A stretch of DNA of 23,874 nt from Pirellulaceae bacterium. Its GTDB lineage: Bacteria; Planctomycetota; Planctomycetia; Pirellulales; Pirellulaceae. Numbering within the stretch: position 1 is the first letter of the stretch; each line of letters opens with the position of its first letter. The stretch covers positions 1 through 23,874 of the forward strand of contig JAKVBZ010000081.1 of NCBI GenBank assembly GCA_022448645.1, written 5' to 3'. This document shows, in pieces, positions 1-7,805 of the stretch. The notes beneath the pieces were generated by a model. It was given only the letters and a program-made list of their open reading frames with translations, was not told where the DNA came from and did not search any database. A program made the position numbers and the translations under genes.

Positions 1-2729
1 AGCGTCAAATCGTTAACATCGACAAACACATCTTGATCAAATGTGAACGTCAATTTTTCCAGTGTATGGAAAGTTTGTTGCCCATCGTCTCGCTCTACCT
101 CAGTCACTCGCGGCGGATTTACAGGCGGGGCTACCGCCAAAGTCCCATCCCCCCCGATCGCAAGATACGCGATCGTTTCGGCACCATGAACGACCTCCGT
201 GTCCGTGGAGGTATCCTCTTCGACACGCAGACGAACGCTGTTTCGATCAAGACTACCGTAACGAACATGAGCAGCATCAGCATCGGAATAGGTCGTCAGC
301 GAAGACAGTAAGTTCGGTGCCTTACCGAACGCGACACCAAAGTCCTGGTCAAACCATTGATCGCTGACGACATTCGCTGTATGTGAGACCTCGAACAACA
401 AGTGATTCCAGGCTCCCGACCCTGATTCCACGGCGAGATAGCCGATGGTCTCGCTCCCATGCACACCCGTCGCGGCTTCTTCTTGCTCCAGAGCAATGTC
501 TACCGCTGAAGCCGTGACATTGGATTGTCGAGTCTGCAGATAAGCCTCTCCCACGGCCGTTTGAATCTGGCTGAACACGGCTGGAGCAACACTGAAGTTC
601 GTCGAAAAGCCGACCGTCTCCCATTGGTTGTTGAGCAACTGTCCGACGGTGGCTGCCGTCGTTACCCTGCCAACTTCTAATCTTCGACCGTCGCTGAGAG
701 TGTGCTTACCAGACTCTAACACAACGTAACTCATTTCTTCTCCAACGCCATGCATTCCATTTTCATTCGAAGGCTCGGTAATGTATGCCGTGAATCGATC
801 CGACTGCACGTTCTTGACCCTGACCAAGGCCGGGTCGGTTCCGTTGTAACTGAGTGACTGGGCGAACACCACAGGATTGGAATAGCTATTTTCCAAGATG
901 ACGGTCTGCTCAACGTGAGTCAAATTGGTGATTTTCCCTGTTTCGCCAACTGTCACTTGCGGCAACGCTGCGGTTAACGTGCCCGTACCGCCAATGGCCA
1001 GATAGGCCACCGTCTCGGCCCCGTGGGTCTGTTCGGCATCCGCCGTTTGATCTTCTCCCACACGAAATGCGACTCCAGAAGCAGAAAGCGTTTTGTATCT
1101 AACATGTGCACTGTCTTTCCCACCGTAACTGGAAAGTGACGACAACAGTCTGGGCGGGGAAGCATAATTACCCAAAAACGATTGTGAGTAATCTGCTTGC
1201 GTGACCGCCATCGCCGTATTGTTGGCCTCAAACGGCAAACCGTTCCAACGACTGACACCTTGCTCGATCGCCAAATAGCCGATCCGCTCAGTCGTCGGGT
1301 ACGGAGCACTGATATTCTCTTGTTGTTCGAGTGCCAGTTCAGCACCTGACGGCGTGATTTGGTTTTGTCGCACTTGCAAATAGTCGATACCTGCATTCGT
1401 CTGAATCTGACTCAACAGTACAGGGGTGTCCGGAAATGACGTCGCAAAACTGACCGTCTCCCATTGCGACGGAACCAACTTTCCCACGGTGGCATTCGTC
1501 AAGACCGTGCCAACTTCCAGGCGTGTGCCGTCGAGCAAACTATGCTCTCCGGATTCGAGCACCACATACGTAATGGTCTCCGCAGCGTGAATTCCATCTT
1601 CGTTGGACGGTTCTTCTAAAAATACGCTGAAGCGGTCTGACAGCACATCTTTCACACGAACGGCGACGGCCGTTTTTCCGTTGTCCGATGGAGATTGAGC
1701 AAAGACAACGGGGGTATTGTAAGTGCGGCTGAGCATCACTGTTTGGGTCTGGTGAGTCAAATGAGTAATCTGTCCCACTTCGCCAATTGGACTTTCGCTG
1801 GATGCAGGCAACGTCGTAAAGAATTTGTCTACTTCTAACCAGTTGCTAGTCATGTCACCGTCGTTAGCCCGAATGCGGGCTCGAAACGTTGTATCGGGTT
1901 CCAAGCCGGTCAATTCCAACAAAGGACCTGCAGAAGCCTCAAAAACGAAAACTGGTCCTAGTCCAAGATAATTATCCCCTCCGGAAGCCGGTCCCAGATG
2001 GTCAATATCGTTGATTCGGATGTAACGTGAAAACGTTCCCTCAGGAAAAGTCTGAACAAAGTCCACAGGTCGATCTGGAACTCCACCGCCTGTCGTTTCC
2101 GAAAAGTCGTTAGCAAACGTAGTGTCCCAGGTAACATTGCCCAATTGCCCCGGTGTCGTCGTCACCGTCGACACCTGGATCTCAAAACTGTTAGCTTGTC
2201 GCCCCACTTCTGGCAAGTCGTTCCAGTTCCAGATCCATAACTGCTCCAATTCCGTAACCTCTGCTAACTCGATTTCAATCCACTGGTCATTTACTTGGCC
2301 AACGCCACCCAGCCACATTGAATAAGGTTTTCGCTCAACGTGGCCTGTGTAATATGCCTGTGACGGATCCTGAAAGTTATACAGCAGAGGCGAAGACGGG
2401 ATGCCGGCGCTGTTCTCCGGTACTGCTACCGAGGACATCCTAACTCCTCCGGTGTACCCAATGAGCCCTAGACCAGTGTCGTTGTCCGGATCCGCATCAT
2501 GATCCGGATTCCCGCTCGTACCGTTCGACACATCAAATGTACTAGGCTGTTCAATGATGATATTCTCAATACCCCATAGGCCCGACTGTGATCCGGTGGA
2601 GGCGGTGGCCGCAACGGGAACCACGAGAGGCTGTGCGGGGAGACTGTAGGATATCGTATTGCTCCACGAATCGGACAAATCATCTTTACGGTACTGCACC
2701 TCATAGATGAGGGTGTCTCCGTTGCCCAT
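1..2729 (-). CDS. Continuation of the giant exported protein in the shifted frame: FN3 remainder, discoidin-like insert, two long repeats; partial at the left edge
   Basis: This frame is open from position 2729 to the window edge (909 codons, no stop) and carries the C-terminal part of the protein begun at 4540. It starts inside the FN3 domain (GDTLIYEVQYRKDDLSDSW). A segment resembling an F5/8 type C (discoidin) domain follows, with QWIEIELAEV, LWIWNWND and FEIQVS. The second FN3 half comes next (LTGLEPDTTFRARIRANDGD, ending FFTTLP). Two ~280-residue repeats then span about 1787-948 and 947-132. The last part, PPRVTEVERDDGQ to VDVNDL, looks like the start of another Ig-like exported-protein domain. 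The ATG at 2729 is formed by the shifted frame and is probably not a real start. Either the gene is broken or the break is a sequencing error. The C-terminus lies outside the window. Confidence 0.8.
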   Translation of the reverse strand, partial: MGNGDTLIYEVQYRKDDLSDSWSNTISYSLPAQPLVVPVAATASTGSQSGLWGIENIIIEQPSTFDVSNGTSGNPDHDADPDNDTGLGLIGYTGGVRMSSVAVPENSAGIPSSPLLYNFQDPSQAYYTGHVERKPYSMWLGGVGQVNDQWIEIELAEVTELEQLWIWNWNDLPEVGRQANSFEIQVSTVTTTPGQLGNVTWDTTFANDFSETTGGGVPDRPVDFVQTFPEGTFSRYIRINDIDHLGPASGGDNYLGLGPVFVFEASAGPLLELTGLEPDTTFRARIRANDGDMTSNWLEVDKFFTTLPASSESPIGEVGQITHLTHQTQTVMLSRTYNTPVVFAQSPSDNGKTAVAVRVKDVLSDRFSVFLEEPSNEDGIHAAETITYVVLESGEHSLLDGTRLEVGTVLTNATVGKLVPSQWETVSFATSFPDTPVLLSQIQTNAGIDYLQVRQNQITPSGAELALEQQENISAPYPTTERIGYLAIEQGVSRWNGLPFEANNTAMAVTQADYSQSFLGNYASPPRLLSSLSSYGGKDSAHVRYKTLSASGVAFRVGEDQTADAEQTHGAETVAYLAIGGTGTLTAALPQVTVGETGKITNLTHVEQTVILENSYSNPVVFAQSLSYNGTDPALVRVKNVQSDRFTAYITEPSNENGMHGVGEEMSYVVLESGKHTLSDGRRLEVGRVTTAATVGQLLNNQWETVGFSTNFSVAPAVFSQIQTAVGEAYLQTRQSNVTASAVDIALEQEEAATGVHGSETIGYLAVESGSGAWNHLLFEVSHTANVVSDQWFDQDFGVAFGKAPNLLSSLTTYSDADAAHVRYGSLDRNSVRLRVEEDTSTDTEVVHGAETIAYLAIGGDGTLAVAPPVNPPRVTEVERDDGQQTFHTLEKLTFTFDQDVFVDVNDLT
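132..947 (-). repeat. Long protein repeat, copy B (~270 aa)
   Basis: This is the second tandem repeat, from GETGKITNLTH to YLAIGGDGTLAV. It aligns with copy A through most of its length: NLTHVEQTVILENSYSNPVV against HLTHQTQTVMLSRTYNTPVV, and SDRFTAYITEPSNENGMHG against SDRFSVFLEEPSNEDGIHA. Its three sub-units end in VGEEMSYVVLESG, HGSETIGYLAVESG and HGAETIAYLAIGG. The giant protein at the right edge begins the same repeat at about residue 531. Confidence 0.8.
948..1787 (-). repeat. Long protein repeat, copy A (~280 aa)
   Basis: This is the first of two tandem repeats, from IGEVGQITHLTH to YLAIGGTGTLTA. Three sub-units of ~85-100 residues can be seen. They end in HAAETITYVVLESG, TTERIGYLAIEQG and HGAETVAYLAIGG. 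Each sub-unit also has a PVVFAQ/PVLLSQ/PRLLSS strand near its start. The pattern resembles a beta-sandwich lectin-like module (H-type lectin is a weak comparison), but I do not recognise the family with certainty. Confidence 0.8.
1930..2644 (-). other. Discoidin-like module inserted within an FN3 domain (protein-level insertion)
   Basis: The intact FN3 domain of the paralogue at 22153 runs directly from RRDDLSDHWSDTVTTSST into AITLTGLQPDTSYRVRVRAS. Here the matching halves, YRKDDLSDSWSNTISY and LLELTGLEPDTTFRARIRAN, are separated by about 238 residues. The inserted part contains a linker rich in Asp/Asn and a discoidin-like fold signature (MWLGGVGQVNDQWIEIEL, IWNWND, RQANSFEIQVS, RYIRINDID). 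Boundaries are approximate and were set by eye from the paralogue. Confidence 0.6.
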
Positions 2730-4540
2730 GACAGGTTAGCGCTCGTGGTTCCCAGTTGGTTGGCGACCAGGTCCGTGGGAACGCTGGGGCCTTCATTCAT
2801 TAAAATGGTGTGGTACTGATTTGCCGTCACATTCACATTTCGAACCGTTCCGTCAGGCCAGGTAATCTCCAGCGAAACGTTACCACTGTAGTTTCCCAAT
2901 CCAAAGTGCAGGGTGAGATCATTCTGGCTGCCTTGTCCGGTACCCCCTTCGACCTGCCGAGAAGCCATGGCACCACCGTAACTAGCGCGAACTTGTGCAC
3001 CAATGGCTGTCGTATTGACCTGCTCGCCGTCTCCCACCAGCTTCAATTTCAGCCAGTTGTTGTTATTCGACGAATCGTTGCGGAAAATACGAGCGCCTGT
3101 CACCAAATCCAAATCACCGTCGTTGTCCAAGTCACCCCATCCGTTTTGGTAGCTATTGCCAACCGATGCCAGGTCACCCGAGTTCGAGGTGTCGTTTGTA
3201 AACTGCCAGTTACCATCATTTCGGTACAGTCGCCCTCTGTCTCCGGGGTTGGGAGGAGCTGCCGTAAAGAAGAAATCCAAATCACCATCATTATCGTGGT
3301 CACCAAATGCCGGTGCCGCATAGCCTTCCTGCCAATCCCCACCATCCAATTCGTTTCGCAGTTCAAAATCGTATCCGTGCGTTGGACCTCGGTTTCGCAG
3401 GAACTTTGAATAGTCCTGGGAACCATCACCCCAGGGGTGACGAAAATTACCAACAAATAGATCGAAGTGACCATCGTTGTCCAAGTCACCCCAAGCCGAT
3501 CCAATGGTGTGTCCGTAGGAATAATCGCCGCCTGCGTCTCCTGCCACACCTTTGTCAAACGCTCCATTGGAAAAATTACCTAAGCCATCGTTTTCCCAAA
3601 GATCATTCGGCTCAAGACGATAGTTAGACACATACACGTCGAGATCGCCGTCCTCATCAAAATCAGCTGCCGTGGTACCTCGCCCTGGAGAAATCCCTGA
3701 TGCTTCCTGAAATGCAATCGTGAATCCGTTGCCCTCGTGGTTGAGGAGCATCACGTCGGGTTCGTAATTCGGGTTCTCATGAGCGCCAATATAGAGATCC
3801 AGATAACTGTCACCATTAAAGTCACCCCAGGTCGCCCCCTGTGTATTCACCATCGGCAAAGAGGGAAGAAGATGACTAACATCCGTGAAACTAGTACCCG
3901 CGTCATTGCGAAACAGCGCGTAAGTTCCAAACGTAAAGATGTCCAAAAATCCGTCGTTATTGTAATCGCCCCAAACGCCAGGTCCGGCGAGATTGCCATT
4001 CGACAGAAGCTGTTGTTGCATGGACAAAACGCCGTCATTGTTGCGCAATACAATACTCGAGAAATCCTGAACGCCGTCATTCCAGCTCGTATAAAGATCC
4101 GACCAACCATCGTTGTTAAAATCTCCCCAAGCAACTCCATTTGCCGCTCCCAAATTGACGGCAAGTTCTGTGAAAGGAGTCAGCACATAGCGAGGTTCAA
4201 GGTACTCCACTGCCGGACGAAGCACACCTGTCCAAGCACGATCGCCCGACGTCATATGATGTCGTAGCTCGCCGTACAAGCGGGACAAAAACAGCTGTCG
4301 ACTTGATCCCTCGCTGGCCTTGTTAATGTTGCGATGGTTCGTGCCTCGATGCGTGCGCGAGAAAAACACGAATATCGAATTCAGTCCTGGGAGACACTTT
4401 CCCGGGGACAACCACGCTAGGGCAAACTCTAAGAAACGAACCGGGAGATTCTTCGGAATCCCAGCTCGCACGCCAACCAACCGAACCGTGCGACCCAATC
4501 GCTTTGCCGCGTCAACAACTCGCAGAATGGCACCCTTCAC
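2468..4540 (-). CDS. FG-GAP/VCBS repeat, UnbV/ASPIC (CRTAC1-like) exported protein, N-terminal part; frame broken near its 3' end
   Basis: This is the N-terminal part of a giant exported protein. Seven calcium-binding-type loops of the form DxxxDGxxD are visible at residues 140-148, 192-200, 240-248, 293-301, 352-360, 414-422 and 470-478 (the third reads DFNGDSYLD). This pattern is typical of FG-GAP/VCBS beta-propellers. Residues ~495-580 resemble the UnbV/ASPIC domain, with GAQVRASYGG, LHFGLG and ITWPDG. An FN3 domain begins at ~587 (VPTDLVANQL). LEPRYVLT at 114-121 matches the planctomycete N-terminal LEPR-type motif. The ATG at 4255 would place that motif 19 residues from the N-terminus, as in the paralogue at 22153, and is a likely true start. 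After Trp605 the frame runs into 85 atypical Arg/Pro-rich residues, while the FN3 domain continues in the -1 frame (see 1-2729). It may act as a surface adhesion or binding protein; the role is inferred. Confidence 0.85.
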   Translation of the reverse strand: MKGAILRVVDAAKRLGRTVRLVGVRAGIPKNLPVRFLEFALAWLSPGKCLPGLNSIFVFFSRTHRGTNHRNINKASEGSSRQLFLSRLYGELRHHMTSGDRAWTGVLRPAVEYLEPRYVLTPFTELAVNLGAANGVAWGDFNNDGWSDLYTSWNDGVQDFSSIVLRNNDGVLSMQQQLLSNGNLAGPGVWGDYNNDGFLDIFTFGTYALFRNDAGTSFTDVSHLLPSLPMVNTQGATWGDFNGDSYLDLYIGAHENPNYEPDVMLLNHEGNGFTIAFQEASGISPGRGTTAADFDEDGDLDVYVSNYRLEPNDLWENDGLGNFSNGAFDKGVAGDAGGDYSYGHTIGSAWGDLDNDGHFDLFVGNFRHPWGDGSQDYSKFLRNRGPTHGYDFELRNELDGGDWQEGYAAPAFGDHDNDGDLDFFFTAAPPNPGDRGRLYRNDGNWQFTNDTSNSGDLASVGNSYQNGWGDLDNDGDLDLVTGARIFRNDSSNNNNWLKLKLVGDGEQVNTTAIGAQVRASYGGAMASRQVEGGTGQGSQNDLTLHFGLGNYSGNVSLEITWPDGTVRNVNVTANQYHTILMNEGPSVPTDLVANQLGTTSANLSWATETPSSMRCSTVKMICPIRGAIRYPTVSPHSLSWFPLRPPPPPDHSRAYGVLRISSLNSLVHLMCRTVRAGIRIMMRIRTTTLV

Positions 4541-4836
4541 CTGGTCCTGTTCCCTTTCAGATCGGTCATGGTACTTCGCTGGAGAACGATTCTTCCATTA
4601 TTTCATAGAACTAGAGATAAGGTCAAATTCGGCGCATCAATTTGTACACATTTCGCCACACGTCTCATAAAACATCTGACAAGTCACGGTTTTCACCTTG
4701 GATTGTCGAATGAGTAACGTTGTTAGCCAACCGACGACTGGTTATCCTCTGTATATGTGTGATGCTCTGTGATTTCGACGAATCGGCAAAAACCCTCAAA
4801 GACTATTCGCCAAAGACCATTCGATAGAGAAAATAC
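4541..4836. other. Divergent intergenic region between the FG-GAP giant and the GH-like gene
   Basis: These 296 bases separate two genes transcribed away from each other, so promoters for both should lie here. If the giant starts at 4255 the region is wider. It is AT-richer than the flanking genes. I cannot assign a -35/-10 pair, and no convincing operator or RNA gene is visible. The purine stretch gatagagaaa just before 4837 is at best a weak ribosome-binding site. Confidence 0.4.
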
Positions 4837-7794
4837 ATGACAACCATTGATAGGATGCAGATGATTCACAAACCAATCTGGGTGTTGGTGGGGTGCCTCG
4901 CATTGGCCCCACTTTTTGCACCAACCGTCTGGGCAGCCAACACAGGCATCGCCATCGCGCCAGACAAAACTGGTTCCTTTGAATTCATCGAAGATTTCCA
5001 AACTCCTAAGTTCTTACAAGAAGCGTTTGTGACAGGCTTCCGTTCCGAATGCTGGTCTCCAGGTTCTATCACCAATCATGGACCACAAAGTTGGTCGTTG
5101 ATCTATCGGTTTCATGGGACCAATGATGTCGGAAAAATCGACGTACAAGTGCAGCAGTGGGCCAACAGCCGAAACCACGGCGGCATCAACACACTCTACG
5201 TTTCACACAATGGATTAGATTGGCAAGTCGCCATGCAAAGCAACGCGTTTCCCGCGGATCGCCACGGTGGGCAGGCTGGCATTCTAACTGTTCCCGAACA
5301 CCTGTTGGAGGCATTGGCAACGCACACCGAATTTTGGCTTAAGCTGGACTTAATCAATTTTGCGGGATTGCCAACGAACAAATCGAGTGCCATCCAACAG
5401 ATCAAAGTCTTGCTGACTAGTAGCGAAAATTCTCAGACGATTACCGACCCTCAGGTCGCAGCACGCCGTTTATGGGGAGAATTACGATCCATTTCCAACT
5501 GGAAAAACGCATCGTTGGATGTCGCCGATCCACCGGAACATCGCGCTCCTCACTATTACGAAGACATGGACGGCTGGTTGCGCCCGGCCACCGAGTGGGA
5601 TTATCCGTCAGAATTCGAAACTCAGACACTTTCCGATGTTATTTCACTTCGTCGGCAACTGGCCAGTCACTCACGCCATCCACTCGCATTAGCCACGTTC
5701 GTACGTACTGAAACGTCTAGCAATCATTTGTTAGCACGCATCACAGTACGGGCAACAAAGGATTCGACACGACAGTTCAGCGTTACCTGGGATGGAAAGG
5801 AAATCGGGCAATTCGATGCCGCCGAGTTTTTCGACCAGGACAAATCCTTCTACGTAGCGATTCCCGGCCCACATCCTGCTGGGATTCATGAGCTGAAAAT
5901 GTTCGGAGCGGACAAACAAGTGGTTCACCTCCGACGCATTACCATCGCTGGCGACGGGCAACCCACTTGGACAACCCGACCCGCCTTAGCAACGGGAGGG
6001 TCCTTGAAACTGCTCAGCGCGTATTATATGCCCGATCCTTCTCCCCCCATAGATTCGCAAGCCGTAGAAGGACGTCACAAGACTCAGGAAGTCGGCCTCA
6101 ACCTGCGCTATCTACAAAAAATGTACTCAGAGCACAAGGATTTTGGAGCAGTCCGTGTCGTGCTACACAACGACAGTCCAGTGCCCGTTCGTATCGGCGA
6201 CAGCATTCAACTGAACGGTGTTCCTGTAGAAGACCACTATGTTGACTTTCGCACCAGCGAATGGGATGCCCGTGGTGTCGTGTGGTATCGGGTGCGTCCG
6301 CGCCTGGTCCAGCCTGGTCGTTGTGCCCAGGTGTATATCCGCTTCCGCAGACGGCCAGCGGGTAATGCGGCCACGTTGCACATCCCAGTCGCAAACTCCC
6401 AGGACATCGAAACCAAGATACCATATGACGAACCGGCAGCCGTCGTTGACTACGTGACTACGGATGCTTCGATGCAGAAACTGTACGTCTATGTCCGTCG
6501 AGTCAATGACCTTCCCTTGGGTAGAGTCACCGGCTTGTCGATTGACGGCACCTCGTGGAAGAATACCGCCGTCTATGGCGCAGATTTTCCAGGGAACGTG
6601 TCTTTGTTGGTTGCCAAATTGGACAAGCCTGCGGAACGAGGCGCCTATCACGTGGTGAGCGTACATACCGACGACGATCAAACCGTCGCCGCTCAGTTTC
6701 GCGTGATGAACTTTTTCTACCCACGAAGTTCTATTCACGTACCTAGTGAACTGTGTGCCGAAATGAATATGAATCTCGGTATGTGGCACATCCGAGGCCT
6801 GGAAGAATGCGAAAAATACGACATCTTGACGACAGCACATGGCCCGTTTCAAGTGCACGAACGATTAGCCTTTGTGCTTGGTCCTGACGAGCCGGATGCT
6901 CACGACAATCGCGGTGGTGGCCATGCCAAAGGGTTAGGATCCATTGCGCGAAAGCTCAGCCGCACCGGCTGGCAGACCGCCATCGAACGTTTTGCACCTG
7001 ACGCCGCATCGTGGATCATCATGAACGGGACAACACGCCCCCTCAACTGGGGCGTTTACGGGCAAGTCGCCGACGTATCGAGCTTCGATCCCTATCCGGT
7101 CACCTACTACGGGGTCGACCATGCGTACGTGCGTGAAAGCTTAAACGTTGCACGGCAATGTGGTGCACCTAATCGCATGTATGGCTGTATGGAAGCCTTT
7201 GGTTGGAAACAAGGCCCAGGTGTACCGGCAAGTGCAACACGAGGCCCGACTCCGGCCGAATACCGCCAGAACATTGTGCAAGCCCTTGGTACCGGCATGA
7301 AGGGCCTGACCAGCTGGGTCTATGTTGCGAATGCTGGTGGCTGGCAAGCGGACGAACCTTGTAGGCGGGAAATTGCCAACATGAACCGCTTGATTGAACA
7401 TGTCGAAGACGAACTGTTGCTGGCAACCCCCGTCGATCTGGCTTCCACAGACGCCGGCCAGGTGTTGTCGGGCGTCGCTCGAAGTGACGGCACGGTCGAA
7501 GAATCTTGGCCCAAAGAACGTGTCTGGGCCAGCGCTCTCCTGGCAGGCCCCGATACTATCATCGTCACAGCAGCACATCATATTCAAGCCAGCAAGCCAG
7601 GTCCGCCAGACATTGATCCAGCACAAAACGTCACGATCACGGTCCAACTGCCCAGCTTCCTGTCATCGGTACAAGGATACGAAGTCACCGAAGATGGCCT
7701 CACATCCTACGCAACGGATGTTGACAATGGACAAGCCAGAATTCACATGAAAGCTATCGAATCAGGGCGTGTGTTCTTGTTAAAACGGAACTGA
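4837..7794 (+). CDS. Secreted glycoside-hydrolase-like protein, beta-sandwich N-terminus plus TIM-barrel-like C-terminus
   Basis: A 985-residue exported protein with a signal peptide (VLVGCLALAPLFAPTVWA, cleavage after about residue 33). In-frame ATGs at 4855 and 4861 are alternative starts. Residues ~50-195 look like a beta-sandwich binding module (ECWSPGSITNHGPQSW, LYVSHNGLDWQ). Residues ~290-625 hold further beta-rich segments. Residues ~635-860 look like half of a clan GH-A type (beta/alpha)8 barrel. FVLGPDEPD (Glu685) would be the acid/base at strand 4, SSFDPYPV the strand 6 region, YGCMEAFGW (Glu786) the possible nucleophile at strand 7, and GLTSWVYVANAGGW strand 8. DEP replaces the usual NEP. 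No GH family can be named with confidence and the substrate is unknown. The SLC13 transporter starts 11 nt downstream, so the two are probably co-transcribed. Confidence 0.75.
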   Translation: MTTIDRMQMIHKPIWVLVGCLALAPLFAPTVWAANTGIAIAPDKTGSFEFIEDFQTPKFLQEAFVTGFRSECWSPGSITNHGPQSWSLIYRFHGTNDVGKIDVQVQQWANSRNHGGINTLYVSHNGLDWQVAMQSNAFPADRHGGQAGILTVPEHLLEALATHTEFWLKLDLINFAGLPTNKSSAIQQIKVLLTSSENSQTITDPQVAARRLWGELRSISNWKNASLDVADPPEHRAPHYYEDMDGWLRPATEWDYPSEFETQTLSDVISLRRQLASHSRHPLALATFVRTETSSNHLLARITVRATKDSTRQFSVTWDGKEIGQFDAAEFFDQDKSFYVAIPGPHPAGIHELKMFGADKQVVHLRRITIAGDGQPTWTTRPALATGGSLKLLSAYYMPDPSPPIDSQAVEGRHKTQEVGLNLRYLQKMYSEHKDFGAVRVVLHNDSPVPVRIGDSIQLNGVPVEDHYVDFRTSEWDARGVVWYRVRPRLVQPGRCAQVYIRFRRRPAGNAATLHIPVANSQDIETKIPYDEPAAVVDYVTTDASMQKLYVYVRRVNDLPLGRVTGLSIDGTSWKNTAVYGADFPGNVSLLVAKLDKPAERGAYHVVSVHTDDDQTVAAQFRVMNFFYPRSSIHVPSELCAEMNMNLGMWHIRGLEECEKYDILTTAHGPFQVHERLAFVLGPDEPDAHDNRGGGHAKGLGSIARKLSRTGWQTAIERFAPDAASWIIMNGTTRPLNWGVYGQVADVSSFDPYPVTYYGVDHAYVRESLNVARQCGAPNRMYGCMEAFGWKQGPGVPASATRGPTPAEYRQNIVQALGTGMKGLTSWVYVANAGGWQADEPCRREIANMNRLIEHVEDELLLATPVDLASTDAGQVLSGVARSDGTVEESWPKERVWASALLAGPDTIIVTAAHHIQASKPGPPDIDPAQNVTITVQLPSFLSSVQGYEVTEDGLTSYATDVDNGQARIHMKAIESGRVFLLKRN

Positions 7795-7805
7795 TAGCCA
7801 ACCAC

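Noticed and set aside
2715..2735. Programmed -1 ribosomal frameshifting at the FN3 frame break
   Set aside because: The sequence at the break (tcatgggcaa, minus strand) has no X XXY YYZ slippery heptamer, and no strong downstream stem was seen. Deletion or a sequence error explains it better.
6163..6858. 231-codon minus-strand open frame inside the GH-like gene
   Set aside because: It lies fully within a gene with signal peptide and continuous domain structure; the translation shows no recognisable motif and looks like an antisense shadow.
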